In this document: positions 1 through 8,281 of the stretch, one piece after another | Position numbering within the stretch: the stretch's first letter is position 1 | How the letters are laid out: each line of letters starts with the position of its first letter | Assembly (NCBI RefSeq): GCF_029542085.1 | Contig: NZ_CP107036.1 | Location: forward strand, 3,968,001-4,032,000 | DNA: 64,000 nucleotides | Direction: 5' to 3' | Source: Sphingobacterium sp. ML3W | GTDB taxonomy: Bacteria > Bacteroidota > Bacteroidia > Sphingobacteriales > Sphingobacteriaceae | Made by a program: the position numbers and the translations under genes | The notes under the pieces: model-generated | What the model was told of the DNA's origin: nothing | The model's database searches: none | Seen by the model: only the letters and a program-made list of their open reading frames with translations

Positions 1-837
1 TTAAAAAGAGTAAAACCTGATGTGGTTCTTGCTTACAACCCCACCAATGAGCATATCAATGTAGCGGAAATCTGTCTGCCTCTCAAAATACCGGTCATGG
101 TGGAGAAGCCAATGGCGACCACATTGGCTGATGCCAAACGTATCGCCACACTCTCCAGGGAAAACAAAACACTTTTTTTGGTCAATTATGAAACGACCTG
201 GTATAAAAGCAACCAACAGCTCAAGCAATTATTGGAGCAAAATGCCGTGGGCCGTGTGACACGGATGATTGTAAAGGATGGGCATGAAGGGCCCAAAGAG
301 ATCGGCTGCAGCAGCTATTTTCTCGATTGGCTAACGGAGCCGCAAAAAAATGGTGGTGGTGCATTAATGGATTTCGGCTGTTATGGGGCCAATCTCATGA
401 CATGGATCAAGAATGGCGAACGGCCTATTTCTGTCAGTGCTATTACACATCGACTGAAACCCGAGATCTATCCCAAAGTCGAAGATGATGCGACCATTAT
501 CTTAAAGTACCGCGATGGCAGTACTGGTATCATCCAGGCATCTTGGGCATGGCCTTACAGTGTAAAAGATCTTCAGGTATTTGGGACAAAGGCCCAACTC
601 TATGCACAAAATGATAAAAGACTGGTGAAATATACACAGCATAATGAGGAGCCGACAGTTATTCCAACGGATCAGCCTTATTTTGAAAACCATATCCAAT
701 ATTTGGAACATGTTTTAAACCGAAAGCAGCTAGCTGAAGGCGATCTAGGTTCCATCAGTAATAATGTGACGGTAGTTGAGATATTGGAGGCTGCGAAGCG
801 TTCTGCGAAAGAAGGAAAGACGGTAACATTAAATTGA
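1..837 (+). CDS. Gfo/Idh/MocA family oxidoreductase, 5' end cut by window
   Basis: Probable NAD(P)-dependent sugar or polyol oxidoreductase of the cytoplasm. The reading frame is open from base 1, so the gene begins before the window; 278 residues are visible and roughly the first 60-80, including the glycine-rich nucleotide loop, are missing. Visible family marks are an NPTNEH segment near visible residue 13 and the EKP motif (VMVEKP, visible 35-37), whose lysine is catalytic in the family. The second catalytic region reads MDFGCYGAN, with Tyr where many members have His; this Tyr form is known from glucose-fructose oxidoreductase and its relatives. The substrate cannot be told. A hairpin with T-run follows the stop and ends the transcript before the converging operon. 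Confidence 0.9.
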   Translation, partial: LKRVKPDVVLAYNPTNEHINVAEICLPLKIPVMVEKPMATTLADAKRIATLSRENKTLFLVNYETTWYKSNQQLKQLLEQNAVGRVTRMIVKDGHEGPKEIGCSSYFLDWLTEPQKNGGGALMDFGCYGANLMTWIKNGERPISVSAITHRLKPEIYPKVEDDATIILKYRDGSTGIIQASWAWPYSVKDLQVFGTKAQLYAQNDKRLVKYTQHNEEPTVIPTDQPYFENHIQYLEHVLNRKQLAEGDLGSISNNVTVVEILEAAKRSAKEGKTVTLN

Positions 838-844
838 TCTTTAA

Positions 845-887
845 TAGAAAAAGGTATATAAATAAGTAATCCACACACCTTTTTCTA
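845..887. terminator. Bidirectional hairpin between convergent genes
   Basis: Perfect 11-bp inverted repeat (TAGAAAAAGGT at 845-855, complement at 877-887) with a 21-nt loop. Each arm is A-rich on one side and T-rich on the other, so it can end transcripts from both strands. A second 7-bp hairpin (CCAACAT 894-900 / ATGTTGG 914-920) followed by a T-rich stretch may back it up for the rightward gene. Confidence 0.7.
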
Positions 888-961
888 TATTTACCAACAT
901 CGTTGACAAAGACATGTTGGATTTGTTTTTTCTCGTTCAATCTGAGTTCTGAGGTGAACCG

Positions 962-2206
962 TTAGGGATCCAGCGGCTCATCCGGATCAATTGTGAATGC
1001 TTCTTCTTTCGCCTGAAATTCGATGATAACATCCGAAATTCGTTTTCCAAGGCTGTAGGGTACATAACCCAATTCGCGGATACAACGGTCGGCCATTTTT
1101 TCCACTGCATCGATATGTGCCTTACTGCTGTTGACGATAGCAAATTTATCTTTAGGAAATCCATAGTTCAATAGTATACGGGCAGTATTGCGCAGATTTG
1201 TAGTTGTATGGCGGGCATGCGGATCGATCAGGATCGCTTGTTCCGGAACTCCCATGACATTGATCAGGTATTTTTTCATCTCGATTGCCTCGATATAAGC
1301 CGTTTTATAGGGGTGTACCTTTCCGCCGGAAAGTACAATAAAAGGGGCCAATTTTTCAAAATAACTACGGGCAGCCATGCGTGCTCGCAACATTCCGCCG
1401 GGACTGATCGGCTGTCCATAGTTTTCGGGGCCTGCGCCCAGCGTCAGCAACAGGCTGTAAGGGTAAGCGGAAAAATCCGTTTTTTTCACTTGTTCAAACG
1501 CCTTTTTATTTTCCTGTGCTATCAGTGGCTCCAATTGCGCGGCATCCCAACGTTCATTGATCTCAAGCAGCCTTACTGCTGTCATCATGGTCATAAAAAG
1601 CGCCTCCTTACCAGTCGGAATATCTTTTAGCACATCCTGACGTATATCATCCAAAAGCTGAAGGTAAGCCTTACGATTCACATCAAAAGAAATTGAATCA
1701 ATCTTGGGATAGTTGGGCTTCTTGCCACCGCCATAGACATCAACAACATAGTTCATGGCACCAAAGTCCTGTAACAGCGCTTTCTTAAGATACATTTTTG
1801 CAGTCTCATCCCTTGGTATACCATAAGTCTTTGATGGCATCAAAGCTGATTCAACCAGTTCCTCCAATTTCCTGTTGCCCTTGATCTGACTGGAAATTTG
1901 TTCAGCCATGAGTTCGATCTCAGAATTTTTCCATTTAAAAGCTTCCAGAAAACAGCTGAGATCCGCGCAATGATCACTTCGCTTAAAACGGTCAAACCGC
2001 TGGTTCAACAATGCTGAAACAGCTGGAGACGCACAAAGCTGCTGTGTTAAGGCAGAATCCTTTAACAACAGATAGCTTGCATAATAATTCTTGCGGATTA
2101 CCCAGTCCTGCGGACCGGCAGGATTGGGTTTGAGCTGACCTTTGGAAATATGCATTCCGCATATTCCCAAAGTCAACAAAATGATCTTTTTAATGATACC
2201 TGTCAT
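962..2206 (-). CDS. DUF218 (YdcF/ElyC/SanA-like) exported protein
   Basis: 414 residues with an N-terminal signal peptide (MTGIIKKIILLTLGICGMHI...), so probably periplasmic or membrane-held. Residues about 250-385 look like the DUF218 fold: LLTLGAGPENYG, then a segment around FIVLSGGKVHP and the H-x-T-T-x-N motif (ARHTTTNLRNT), which lines the active site in this family. The N-terminal 250 residues are helical and not recognised. E. coli members (ElyC, SanA) act on envelope integrity, but the reaction is not settled. It is the last gene of a SusC-SusD operon with only 11 bp between it and the susD stop, so it probably handles something connected with what that transporter imports. Function is inference. 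Confidence 0.8.
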   Translation of the reverse strand: MTGIIKKIILLTLGICGMHISKGQLKPNPAGPQDWVIRKNYYASYLLLKDSALTQQLCASPAVSALLNQRFDRFKRSDHCADLSCFLEAFKWKNSEIELMAEQISSQIKGNRKLEELVESALMPSKTYGIPRDETAKMYLKKALLQDFGAMNYVVDVYGGGKKPNYPKIDSISFDVNRKAYLQLLDDIRQDVLKDIPTGKEALFMTMMTAVRLLEINERWDAAQLEPLIAQENKKAFEQVKKTDFSAYPYSLLLTLGAGPENYGQPISPGGMLRARMAARSYFEKLAPFIVLSGGKVHPYKTAYIEAIEMKKYLINVMGVPEQAILIDPHARHTTTNLRNTARILLNYGFPKDKFAIVNSSKAHIDAVEKMADRCIRELGYVPYSLGKRISDVIIEFQAKEEAFTIDPDEPLDP

Positions 2207-2217
2207 ATCCGATTCTA

Positions 2218-3738
2218 TTAATAACCCGGATTTTGATACATACGCTGTGGATCCAATTTATATTCATCGAAAGGAATTGGATAGTACCGATCCTTTGTGG
2301 ATATATTGGAGATTTTAGCATTTCCATAATCCGCCTGGTTTTTAGTTTTAAAGTACGTCACCAATTCCTGCGGATTATAGTTCCGGATTAAGTCAAACCA
2401 ACGTTGATTTTCGAAAGCCAGCTCCACACGGCGCTCGTGCAAGATCGCCTCCTTTAATGTCGGGTATTTTGTACGGTAGTCATTGTTTAACATTGAGGCT
2501 GCATAAGAAGACAGGCCAGCACGTTCGCGCACCTGATCCAATAGCGCAATAGCCTCAGCTTCTTTACCCAGATGGTATTTTGTTTCAGCCAATAATAACA
2601 TCACATCAGCATAACGGATCAAAATCCAGTCATTTCCGCCCCAGCCTGCACTGCCTGCTTTCACGCTATTATCCCTAAATTTAGTCACAAACCAATCGTT
2701 GACTTGAGGGTCTTTTGCAAATTTGACGGAGAAATCCTTTCTTAAGTCACCTTCTTCATAGTCTTTGATTAGGTCCAATTTAACAACCTCGCCCCCCCCA
2801 GTTGCTTTGTTTTGCGAATTAATAAATTCACCTTTTGCCTGATAATTCCTTGCAATACTCGAACTGTAGTTCTGATCCCCCTGTAGGTACTGAATTTGAA
2901 AAACCAATTCTTTACATTGCATTTTCATCCCGACATCAAATACTTGGGTATATGGTATTTCTTTCAATTGACCGAAAGTCCGCATGCCATAGGATGCGCT
3001 AAGATATTGCTCAGCCTTTGCAAAGTTTTCAGCACTTCCTGAAGCCTGAGTAGCACCCAAAGTCAAATATACCTGCCCTAAAATAGCATTCACTGCAGCT
3101 TTCGATGTCCGCCCCACGGCATATTCCGCCTGTGTATTCGGCAAATCACTGGAAAGGGCGTCGGTAAGATCCTGAATGATCTGCTGATAAATGACCGATT
3201 CCTTTTGACGAAATGCGAGTTCATTTGCCTGTTCCTTGCTGGTTACCTGAACGGTTGACATGGGAATATCGCCGAATTTACGTACCATATGGAAAAGCAG
3301 TAATGCACGTACAAATTTTGTTTCGGCCATATACCGCTGTTTCAGCGCTTCGCTTGAGAAAGAGACTTCATCGATATGTGTGAGGATTACATTGCAACGA
3401 CTAATGCCTGCAAACATTGCCGCCCAGTGTGTTTTTAAATAGGTATTGCTTGGCAGCAGTGAAAAGTCATTGAACTGAAAGGGCTCCCCTGCATTGGACT
3501 GATTATCATTACGTCCGGTATTATCGGATCGTTCTTCGTTGTATAGTGTACTGCCCTCGCCTATTGTACTCCCTGAGCGTAGGGTTTGATATAAGCCATT
3601 GACAGCTAAAAGCACGTCATTCTCCGACTTAAAATAGTCTTCGATCTGGATGGCGTTTGGATCTTTTTGATTTAAGAAATCTTTGCTACATGAAGACAGG
3701 GCAAAAAGCACTAGCGGTAATAAATATCTTTTTTTCAT
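2218..3738 (-). CDS. RagB/SusD family nutrient-binding lipoprotein
   Basis: Surface lipoprotein that caps the SusC channel and binds the nutrient. 506 residues. The signal MKKRYLLPLVLFALSSCSKD ends in a lipobox with Cys at residue 17. The SusD helical core is recognisable in the early segment NALLAVNGLYQ-like region (DVLLAVNGLYQTLRSG) and in the late segment RYADVMLLLAETKYHLG plus LLDQVRERAGL, where SusD proteins carry TPR-like helices; the C-terminus has the usual RYYPIP and MYQNPGY endings. It lies 75 bp after the SusC stop and 11 bp before the DUF218 gene. No glycoside hydrolase lies in this operon, so the ligand is unknown. Confidence 0.93.
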   Translation of the reverse strand: MKKRYLLPLVLFALSSCSKDFLNQKDPNAIQIEDYFKSENDVLLAVNGLYQTLRSGSTIGEGSTLYNEERSDNTGRNDNQSNAGEPFQFNDFSLLPSNTYLKTHWAAMFAGISRCNVILTHIDEVSFSSEALKQRYMAETKFVRALLLFHMVRKFGDIPMSTVQVTSKEQANELAFRQKESVIYQQIIQDLTDALSSDLPNTQAEYAVGRTSKAAVNAILGQVYLTLGATQASGSAENFAKAEQYLSASYGMRTFGQLKEIPYTQVFDVGMKMQCKELVFQIQYLQGDQNYSSSIARNYQAKGEFINSQNKATGGGEVVKLDLIKDYEEGDLRKDFSVKFAKDPQVNDWFVTKFRDNSVKAGSAGWGGNDWILIRYADVMLLLAETKYHLGKEAEAIALLDQVRERAGLSSYAASMLNNDYRTKYPTLKEAILHERRVELAFENQRWFDLIRNYNPQELVTYFKTKNQADYGNAKISNISTKDRYYPIPFDEYKLDPQRMYQNPGY

Positions 3739-3813
3739 TGAAGTATTTTTTAGTAGTGTAGCCGTTCGATATTTTGCGATTGAAAAATCATAACAGCGTT
3801 ATAAATATGAATA

Positions 3814-6800
3814 TTAGAAAGTTACTTTTACACCGAGATTATAGGATCTGACCAGTGGGTACAGTCCATAATCGACACCCGGAGTCAGGTTTCCCCGTTG
3901 GTTATAATCCGGTTCGGGATTATAGCCTTTGTATTTGGAGATCGTAAAAGGATTGTCCACCGTTGCATACACCCGTATTCCGGATAAACTCAATTTTTCA
4001 GCGATGTTTTTTGGCATATTATACCCCAGGGCAATATTGGTCATACGTAAAAAGGAACCATCCTGTAGGTAGAAATCTGACAGACGCGTACTGTTACTTT
4101 GTGTACCACCGCGGGAAGCACGGTATACCTTGCCGTTACCTGGGTTTTGTGCCGATCGGTAACGTTGTGCAACATCTGCATACTGGTTGCCAGACCCCTC
4201 CATGTTATAGAGGTAGTAATCATAGCCATCCAGTACTTTATTGCCTTGTGATCCATTGAAAGATGCACGTAAATCAAATTCTCTGTAGCGCATACTCAAC
4301 GCAAAGCCATAGGTAAAATTCGGATGGGGATTACCGATCACCCGTTTGTCTGCATCATTAACAATACCGTTTCCATCGACGTCCTCAAAATAAAGGTCAC
4401 CGGGTTGCAGCGGCGTAGATGAAGCTGCTGATGGCGCTACTGTTTTATAATTGTCCTCCGTTGCCACGCCAAGAACTTTAAAGCCATAGAACATACCGAT
4501 TGGGCTTCCTTCCTGTGTGATATGGGTCAGATAGGAACGTTCGGCACCATTGGTTAAGATCGTTGACGATCCACCCAAATCCAAGACTTTATTGCGGTTG
4601 ACGTTAATATTTCCACTGATGCCCAATTCAAATTCACTTTTACGGATCAATGTCGCGTCCACCTGTAAGTCAACGCCTTTGTTTTGCACTTTGGAATTTG
4701 GCAAATTGGTCAATATTGTCGTTGATCCGGATACCGCAGAAATGGGTTGATCGAATAACAAATTAAACGAACGGCTCAAATAGAAATTAGCCATTACATT
4801 CAAACGCCCTTTCAGGAGTCCAAGATCCAACCCTGCATTATATTGAGAAGTCGTTTCCCAGCTCAAATTAGGATCATATAGATCACCGGCAGTATATGCC
4901 GTACTCACTTTATCACCTAAGATCACACCTGCTGGGGAATTAAACACAGATACAGAGCGATATTCTCGGATATTATTGTTGCCGCTACGCCCCCAGCTTG
5001 CCCGCAATTTCAGCGTAGACTGCTGTCCTAACCAATCTGTATAAAAGTCCTCTTTGGAAATTGTCCAGCCTCCAGAAATGGAAGGGAAAGTTCCCCATTT
5101 ATTATTTGGGCCGAAGCGCGAAGAACCATCGGTACGGATGGAAGCAGATAGGAAGTATTTCGAATCAAAACTATAGTTTACCCTGCTGAAATACGATTGA
5201 AGTGTTGTAATACGTTTGAAAGTATCATCCTTTAATAGTTGAAAATTGGAGGGGTCAGCACCTTTATCGGTGATTTCACCAATAGCATTGCTATTAAATC
5301 CATTGGCTCTTACACCTTGATAATCGAAATCTGTCCGTTGTGCAGAGTAACCTAACAATGCAGAAATTTGGTGTTTCTCACCAAAAGTCTTGTTATAATT
5401 TAATGTCGTCTCAAGGAGCTTATCCACCTCATTTTTGGTTTTGGCATCCGCATAGGCAGCTGTGATTGCTTGTGGAGAATAAGGTTTATTATTTCCGTCA
5501 GAAATACTTGTTGGGCGGAAATAATCGTATTTTTCATCATAGGTAGACAATCCACCATTTACTTTGAGATTTAATCCATCGATAATTGAAAAGTCTGCGA
5601 AGGCATTATAAAGCCCTTTTTTACCACGGCGGTTATTTTTGACCTGAGTCACATAAGCCAATGGATTTTCGGGATTCTGGATACCATAATTATTTGCAGA
5701 AAGCCCGGCCATCAGGTATTGTGCATAAGAACCATCTTCGTTATATACGGGCAATGTAGGGAGATAGATTAGCGCTGCCATCGAGGGACTGCGGTCGTAG
5801 CGACCAGTGGTCACTTCGTTGTTGTCGTTGTAAGTAAAGGAAACATTGGCCCCGACAGTGAGTCTTTTACTAACCTTACTGTCAATATTAGCTCGGAAGT
5901 TAAATACTTTTTGATCTGTACCCAACATGATACCTTGTTGGTTTTGATACGAGCCACTTAGAAAGTAGCGATTTTTTTCATTGCCGCCATAAGTGGAGAG
6001 ATTATGGCGTTGGAAAGGCGCATTACGGTAAAGAGCATCTTGCCAATCGGTATCGTATTTGGATTGTTTAGCTGTACCTGTTGCAAAATCATAATATTCT
6101 TCAGGAATACTTACAGAACCGGCATTTCCGACATTGCCGATACGGGTTTTATTATCATCATAACGGCGGCTGTCATTCCAAGTAATTCCTTTGGCTGCCA
6201 ATAGGTCTTTGTAGGAGTTGTTACGACCATCAATCAAAAGGTCGATAAACTGTTCGGCATTCAAAACATCAATTTTTTTGGAGAGCTGACCAAAGCCACC
6301 CAGCACTTCATAATCGACATTGTTTTTACCTTCTTTACCGCGTTTGGTGGTGATCAGCACAACGCCGCCAGCTGCCCGCGATCCATAGATGGCAGCGGAT
6401 GCCGCATCCTTGAGGATATCAATGGATTCGATATCATTGGGATTAATATTTAAATTATTTCCAGCAGGATAGCCATCGATAACATAGAGTGGATCCGAAC
6501 CTGCGTTGATAGATCCCATACCACGTACGCGGATCTTGGTCCCATCATAAGGGGCACCACTTGTTTGCATTACCTGTACGCCGGCTACTTTACCAACTAA
6601 AGCCTGGGATAGTTTTGGTGCACTGAGGTTTAGTTCTTCCGCTTTGACGCTAGCAATTGCACCGGTAACATCAGATTTTCGTATTTTCTGATAACCGATA
6701 GAAATCGTTACTTCTTCAAGCGTGTTTTCATTGGTCTGTAGGACAAAGAGCTGCCCATTGGATTGTGCAATAGGTTGGACAAGATTGCTAAATCCGACAT

Positions 6801-7065
6801 AGGAGATACCAAGTCTATCACCGATCTCCGCATCGATCTGAAAATTTCCTTTTTCATCGGATTGAACAGACTTTTTACTTTTCAGATTTTGGATCGTCGC
6901 CCCCGAAACTGCGTTGCCCTGCGCATCGACCACACGGCCTCTAACAGGATTTTGTACCAGTAGAAATTGCGAATTGGTGAGTGTGAGAGGTCTGGCTTGA
7001 ACAGCTGATGAGCTTGCTGCAATGGCACATAACAACCAAAAGACATTGTTGGCTTTAATTTTCAT
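3814..7065 (-). CDS. SusC/RagA family TonB-linked outer-membrane transporter
   Basis: TonB-dependent outer-membrane importer, 1083 residues, the usual size. Order of parts: signal peptide (1 to about 25), a carboxypeptidase-D-like regulatory domain (about 42-115, GRVVDAQGNAVSGATI), the plug domain (about 125-240, with IRVRGMGSINAGSDPLYVIDG and the SusC signature GSRAAGGVVLITTKRG), then a large beta-barrel ending in the aromatic VKVTF. There is no N-terminal STN domain, so no sign of FecI/FecR-type sigma signalling. First gene of the operon SusC-SusD-DUF218. Upstream, a sequence complementary to TAACCTTG (7091-7098) is a weak promoter candidate. Confidence 0.95.
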   Translation of the reverse strand: MKIKANNVFWLLCAIAASSSAVQARPLTLTNSQFLLVQNPVRGRVVDAQGNAVSGATIQNLKSKKSVQSDEKGNFQIDAEIGDRLGISYVGFSNLVQPIAQSNGQLFVLQTNENTLEEVTISIGYQKIRKSDVTGAIASVKAEELNLSAPKLSQALVGKVAGVQVMQTSGAPYDGTKIRVRGMGSINAGSDPLYVIDGYPAGNNLNINPNDIESIDILKDAASAAIYGSRAAGGVVLITTKRGKEGKNNVDYEVLGGFGQLSKKIDVLNAEQFIDLLIDGRNNSYKDLLAAKGITWNDSRRYDDNKTRIGNVGNAGSVSIPEEYYDFATGTAKQSKYDTDWQDALYRNAPFQRHNLSTYGGNEKNRYFLSGSYQNQQGIMLGTDQKVFNFRANIDSKVSKRLTVGANVSFTYNDNNEVTTGRYDRSPSMAALIYLPTLPVYNEDGSYAQYLMAGLSANNYGIQNPENPLAYVTQVKNNRRGKKGLYNAFADFSIIDGLNLKVNGGLSTYDEKYDYFRPTSISDGNNKPYSPQAITAAYADAKTKNEVDKLLETTLNYNKTFGEKHQISALLGYSAQRTDFDYQGVRANGFNSNAIGEITDKGADPSNFQLLKDDTFKRITTLQSYFSRVNYSFDSKYFLSASIRTDGSSRFGPNNKWGTFPSISGGWTISKEDFYTDWLGQQSTLKLRASWGRSGNNNIREYRSVSVFNSPAGVILGDKVSTAYTAGDLYDPNLSWETTSQYNAGLDLGLLKGRLNVMANFYLSRSFNLLFDQPISAVSGSTTILTNLPNSKVQNKGVDLQVDATLIRKSEFELGISGNINVNRNKVLDLGGSSTILTNGAERSYLTHITQEGSPIGMFYGFKVLGVATEDNYKTVAPSAASSTPLQPGDLYFEDVDGNGIVNDADKRVIGNPHPNFTYGFALSMRYREFDLRASFNGSQGNKVLDGYDYYLYNMEGSGNQYADVAQRYRSAQNPGNGKVYRASRGGTQSNSTRLSDFYLQDGSFLRMTNIALGYNMPKNIAEKLSLSGIRVYATVDNPFTISKYKGYNPEPDYNQRGNLTPGVDYGLYPLVRSYNLGVKVTF

Positions 7066-7203
7066 AAGTAGTGCATTTGATTTATGGGTACAAGGTTACA
7101 AATGCAATATGAAGGTAGTATCAATAAAAGGTTAATAGTTTTTAACTAAACCGAGTTAGCAAACAATATTGGCTTAACAAAAGGATAACAATAATGAAAG
7201 CAC

Positions 7204-7521
7204 TTAGCTCCTCTTCTTAGCAAAGCGCGCGCGAAGCAACAACCGCAACAGCATATACACAACTACTGCAAAAAGGATATTACCGGTCAGTTTGAGTGGT
7301 TCAAAATTTTCGAAACTGGTATTTTCATCGCTTTCGACATTGTAGCCTGTCCCGCTTGAATAAAATTCCCAAGGAAATCCTATTGTTAATTTGCCATCCA
7401 CAGGTAGATCATTCTGATAAGAAATGACAGTCAAAACGACAAAAATAAAAATCGTACCAGCCACCCCTTTTAGGATGGCTGGTAATATTAATCTTCTATT
7501 GCCAGGAATCATTGTATACAT
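7204..7521 (-). CDS. Small two-helix membrane protein, unknown
   Basis: 105 residues. Two hydrophobic stretches are visible, residues about 13-34 (LPAILKGVAGTIFIFVVLTV) and about 78-96 (GNILFAVVVYMLLRLLLRAR), with a polar acidic segment of about 40 residues between them and a basic tail. It looks like a hairpin membrane protein with the middle loop outside. The start could also be the Met at residue 4. It is on the same strand as the SNF2 block upstream, 69 bp from the 223-aa gene, so it may be its last gene. No family recognised. Confidence 0.6.
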   Translation of the reverse strand: MYTMIPGNRRLILPAILKGVAGTIFIFVVLTVISYQNDLPVDGKLTIGFPWEFYSSGTGYNVESDENTSFENFEPLKLTGNILFAVVVYMLLRLLLRARFAKKRS

Positions 7522-7590
7522 TGGGATAAATATAATGATTGTTTTTTTTACTAAACGCCAGCCATTTAATAAATACTGTTTGTGGCTAGC

Positions 7591-8262
7591 TTACTGAAAA
7601 TCTGGCAATAAAAAAGAATAACTGTTTTCGATATTTCTAACAACGAGTTTGTTTTGTTGAATAAAGCTATACAGGACATTTTTGAGATGTCGAGGGAAAA
7701 TCTGTAAATGAACAAGACCGGTACGCTCGACCTGCCGAAATATCTGCAACGCTGTGGCACCATTTTCAAAGTAATTATTCTCCAGTAATGCTTCCAGTTT
7801 TTGTCGGACATGGAGCATGGCATCCGATTCAAGTTGAAGATCTTTCTCAGCTTTCCATTCTTCAAATTGTAATTCTGGCGCAGGAAGCTTTTTTTTACCC
7901 GTTAAAAAGGTCCAAGGCACTTCAATGGAATAACTCCATTTCACCTCATCCTCTTCGATTTTAATACGTACCAGACGCTCTTGAGAAACTTCATATTCTT
8001 CTCGATGGAATTCCATCCCTTCGATCCATGAGCTTGCATATATCCGATCAAGAAGGGGCGATTCTTGTGTTAAAAAATTTCGGACCTGAAACATTTTCTC
8101 AAAATCGAGATAGGCATGATCGGGCTTGCCCAGTAAGAATGAAAGCTCTTCGGGTCGCCACTCTTTTTCTATCCGCCGCTTGAGATAGGTATACCAAAGT
8201 TGGAAATCATGTGAATACATCATTCCGGAGCAGGAAGTTTTTATTGTAGATTCGGTATTCAT
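7591..8262 (-). CDS. Unknown 223-aa protein paired with SNF2 ATPase
   Basis: Soluble, acidic, with no signal peptide. Residues about 18-65 (HDFQLWYTYLKRRIEKEW, then PEELSFLLGK) resemble the helix pattern seen in some Bacteroidota XRE-like DNA-binding proteins, but the match is loose and the recognition helix is not convincing. The C-terminal 60 residues (ALQIFRQVERTGLVHLQIFP...) could form a winged-helix-like fold: helix, turn, helix, then a strand pair. The gene starts 19 bp after the SNF2 stop on the same strand, so the two are almost certainly co-transcribed and may work together. No function can be assigned. A competing frame covering 7566-7865 was judged a shadow, since it lacks a sensible start context. 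Confidence 0.75.
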   Translation of the reverse strand: MNTESTIKTSCSGMMYSHDFQLWYTYLKRRIEKEWRPEELSFLLGKPDHAYLDFEKMFQVRNFLTQESPLLDRIYASSWIEGMEFHREEYEVSQERLVRIKIEEDEVKWSYSIEVPWTFLTGKKKLPAPELQFEEWKAEKDLQLESDAMLHVRQKLEALLENNYFENGATALQIFRQVERTGLVHLQIFPRHLKNVLYSFIQQNKLVVRNIENSYSFLLPDFQ

Positions 8263-8281
8263 AAATTAAGTTTATAATTGG

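Noticed and set aside
7566..7865. Alternative 99-aa frame inside the 223-aa gene
   Set aside because: It lies wholly within the 223-aa gene's region in another frame and carries stop-rich, non-coding-like composition.
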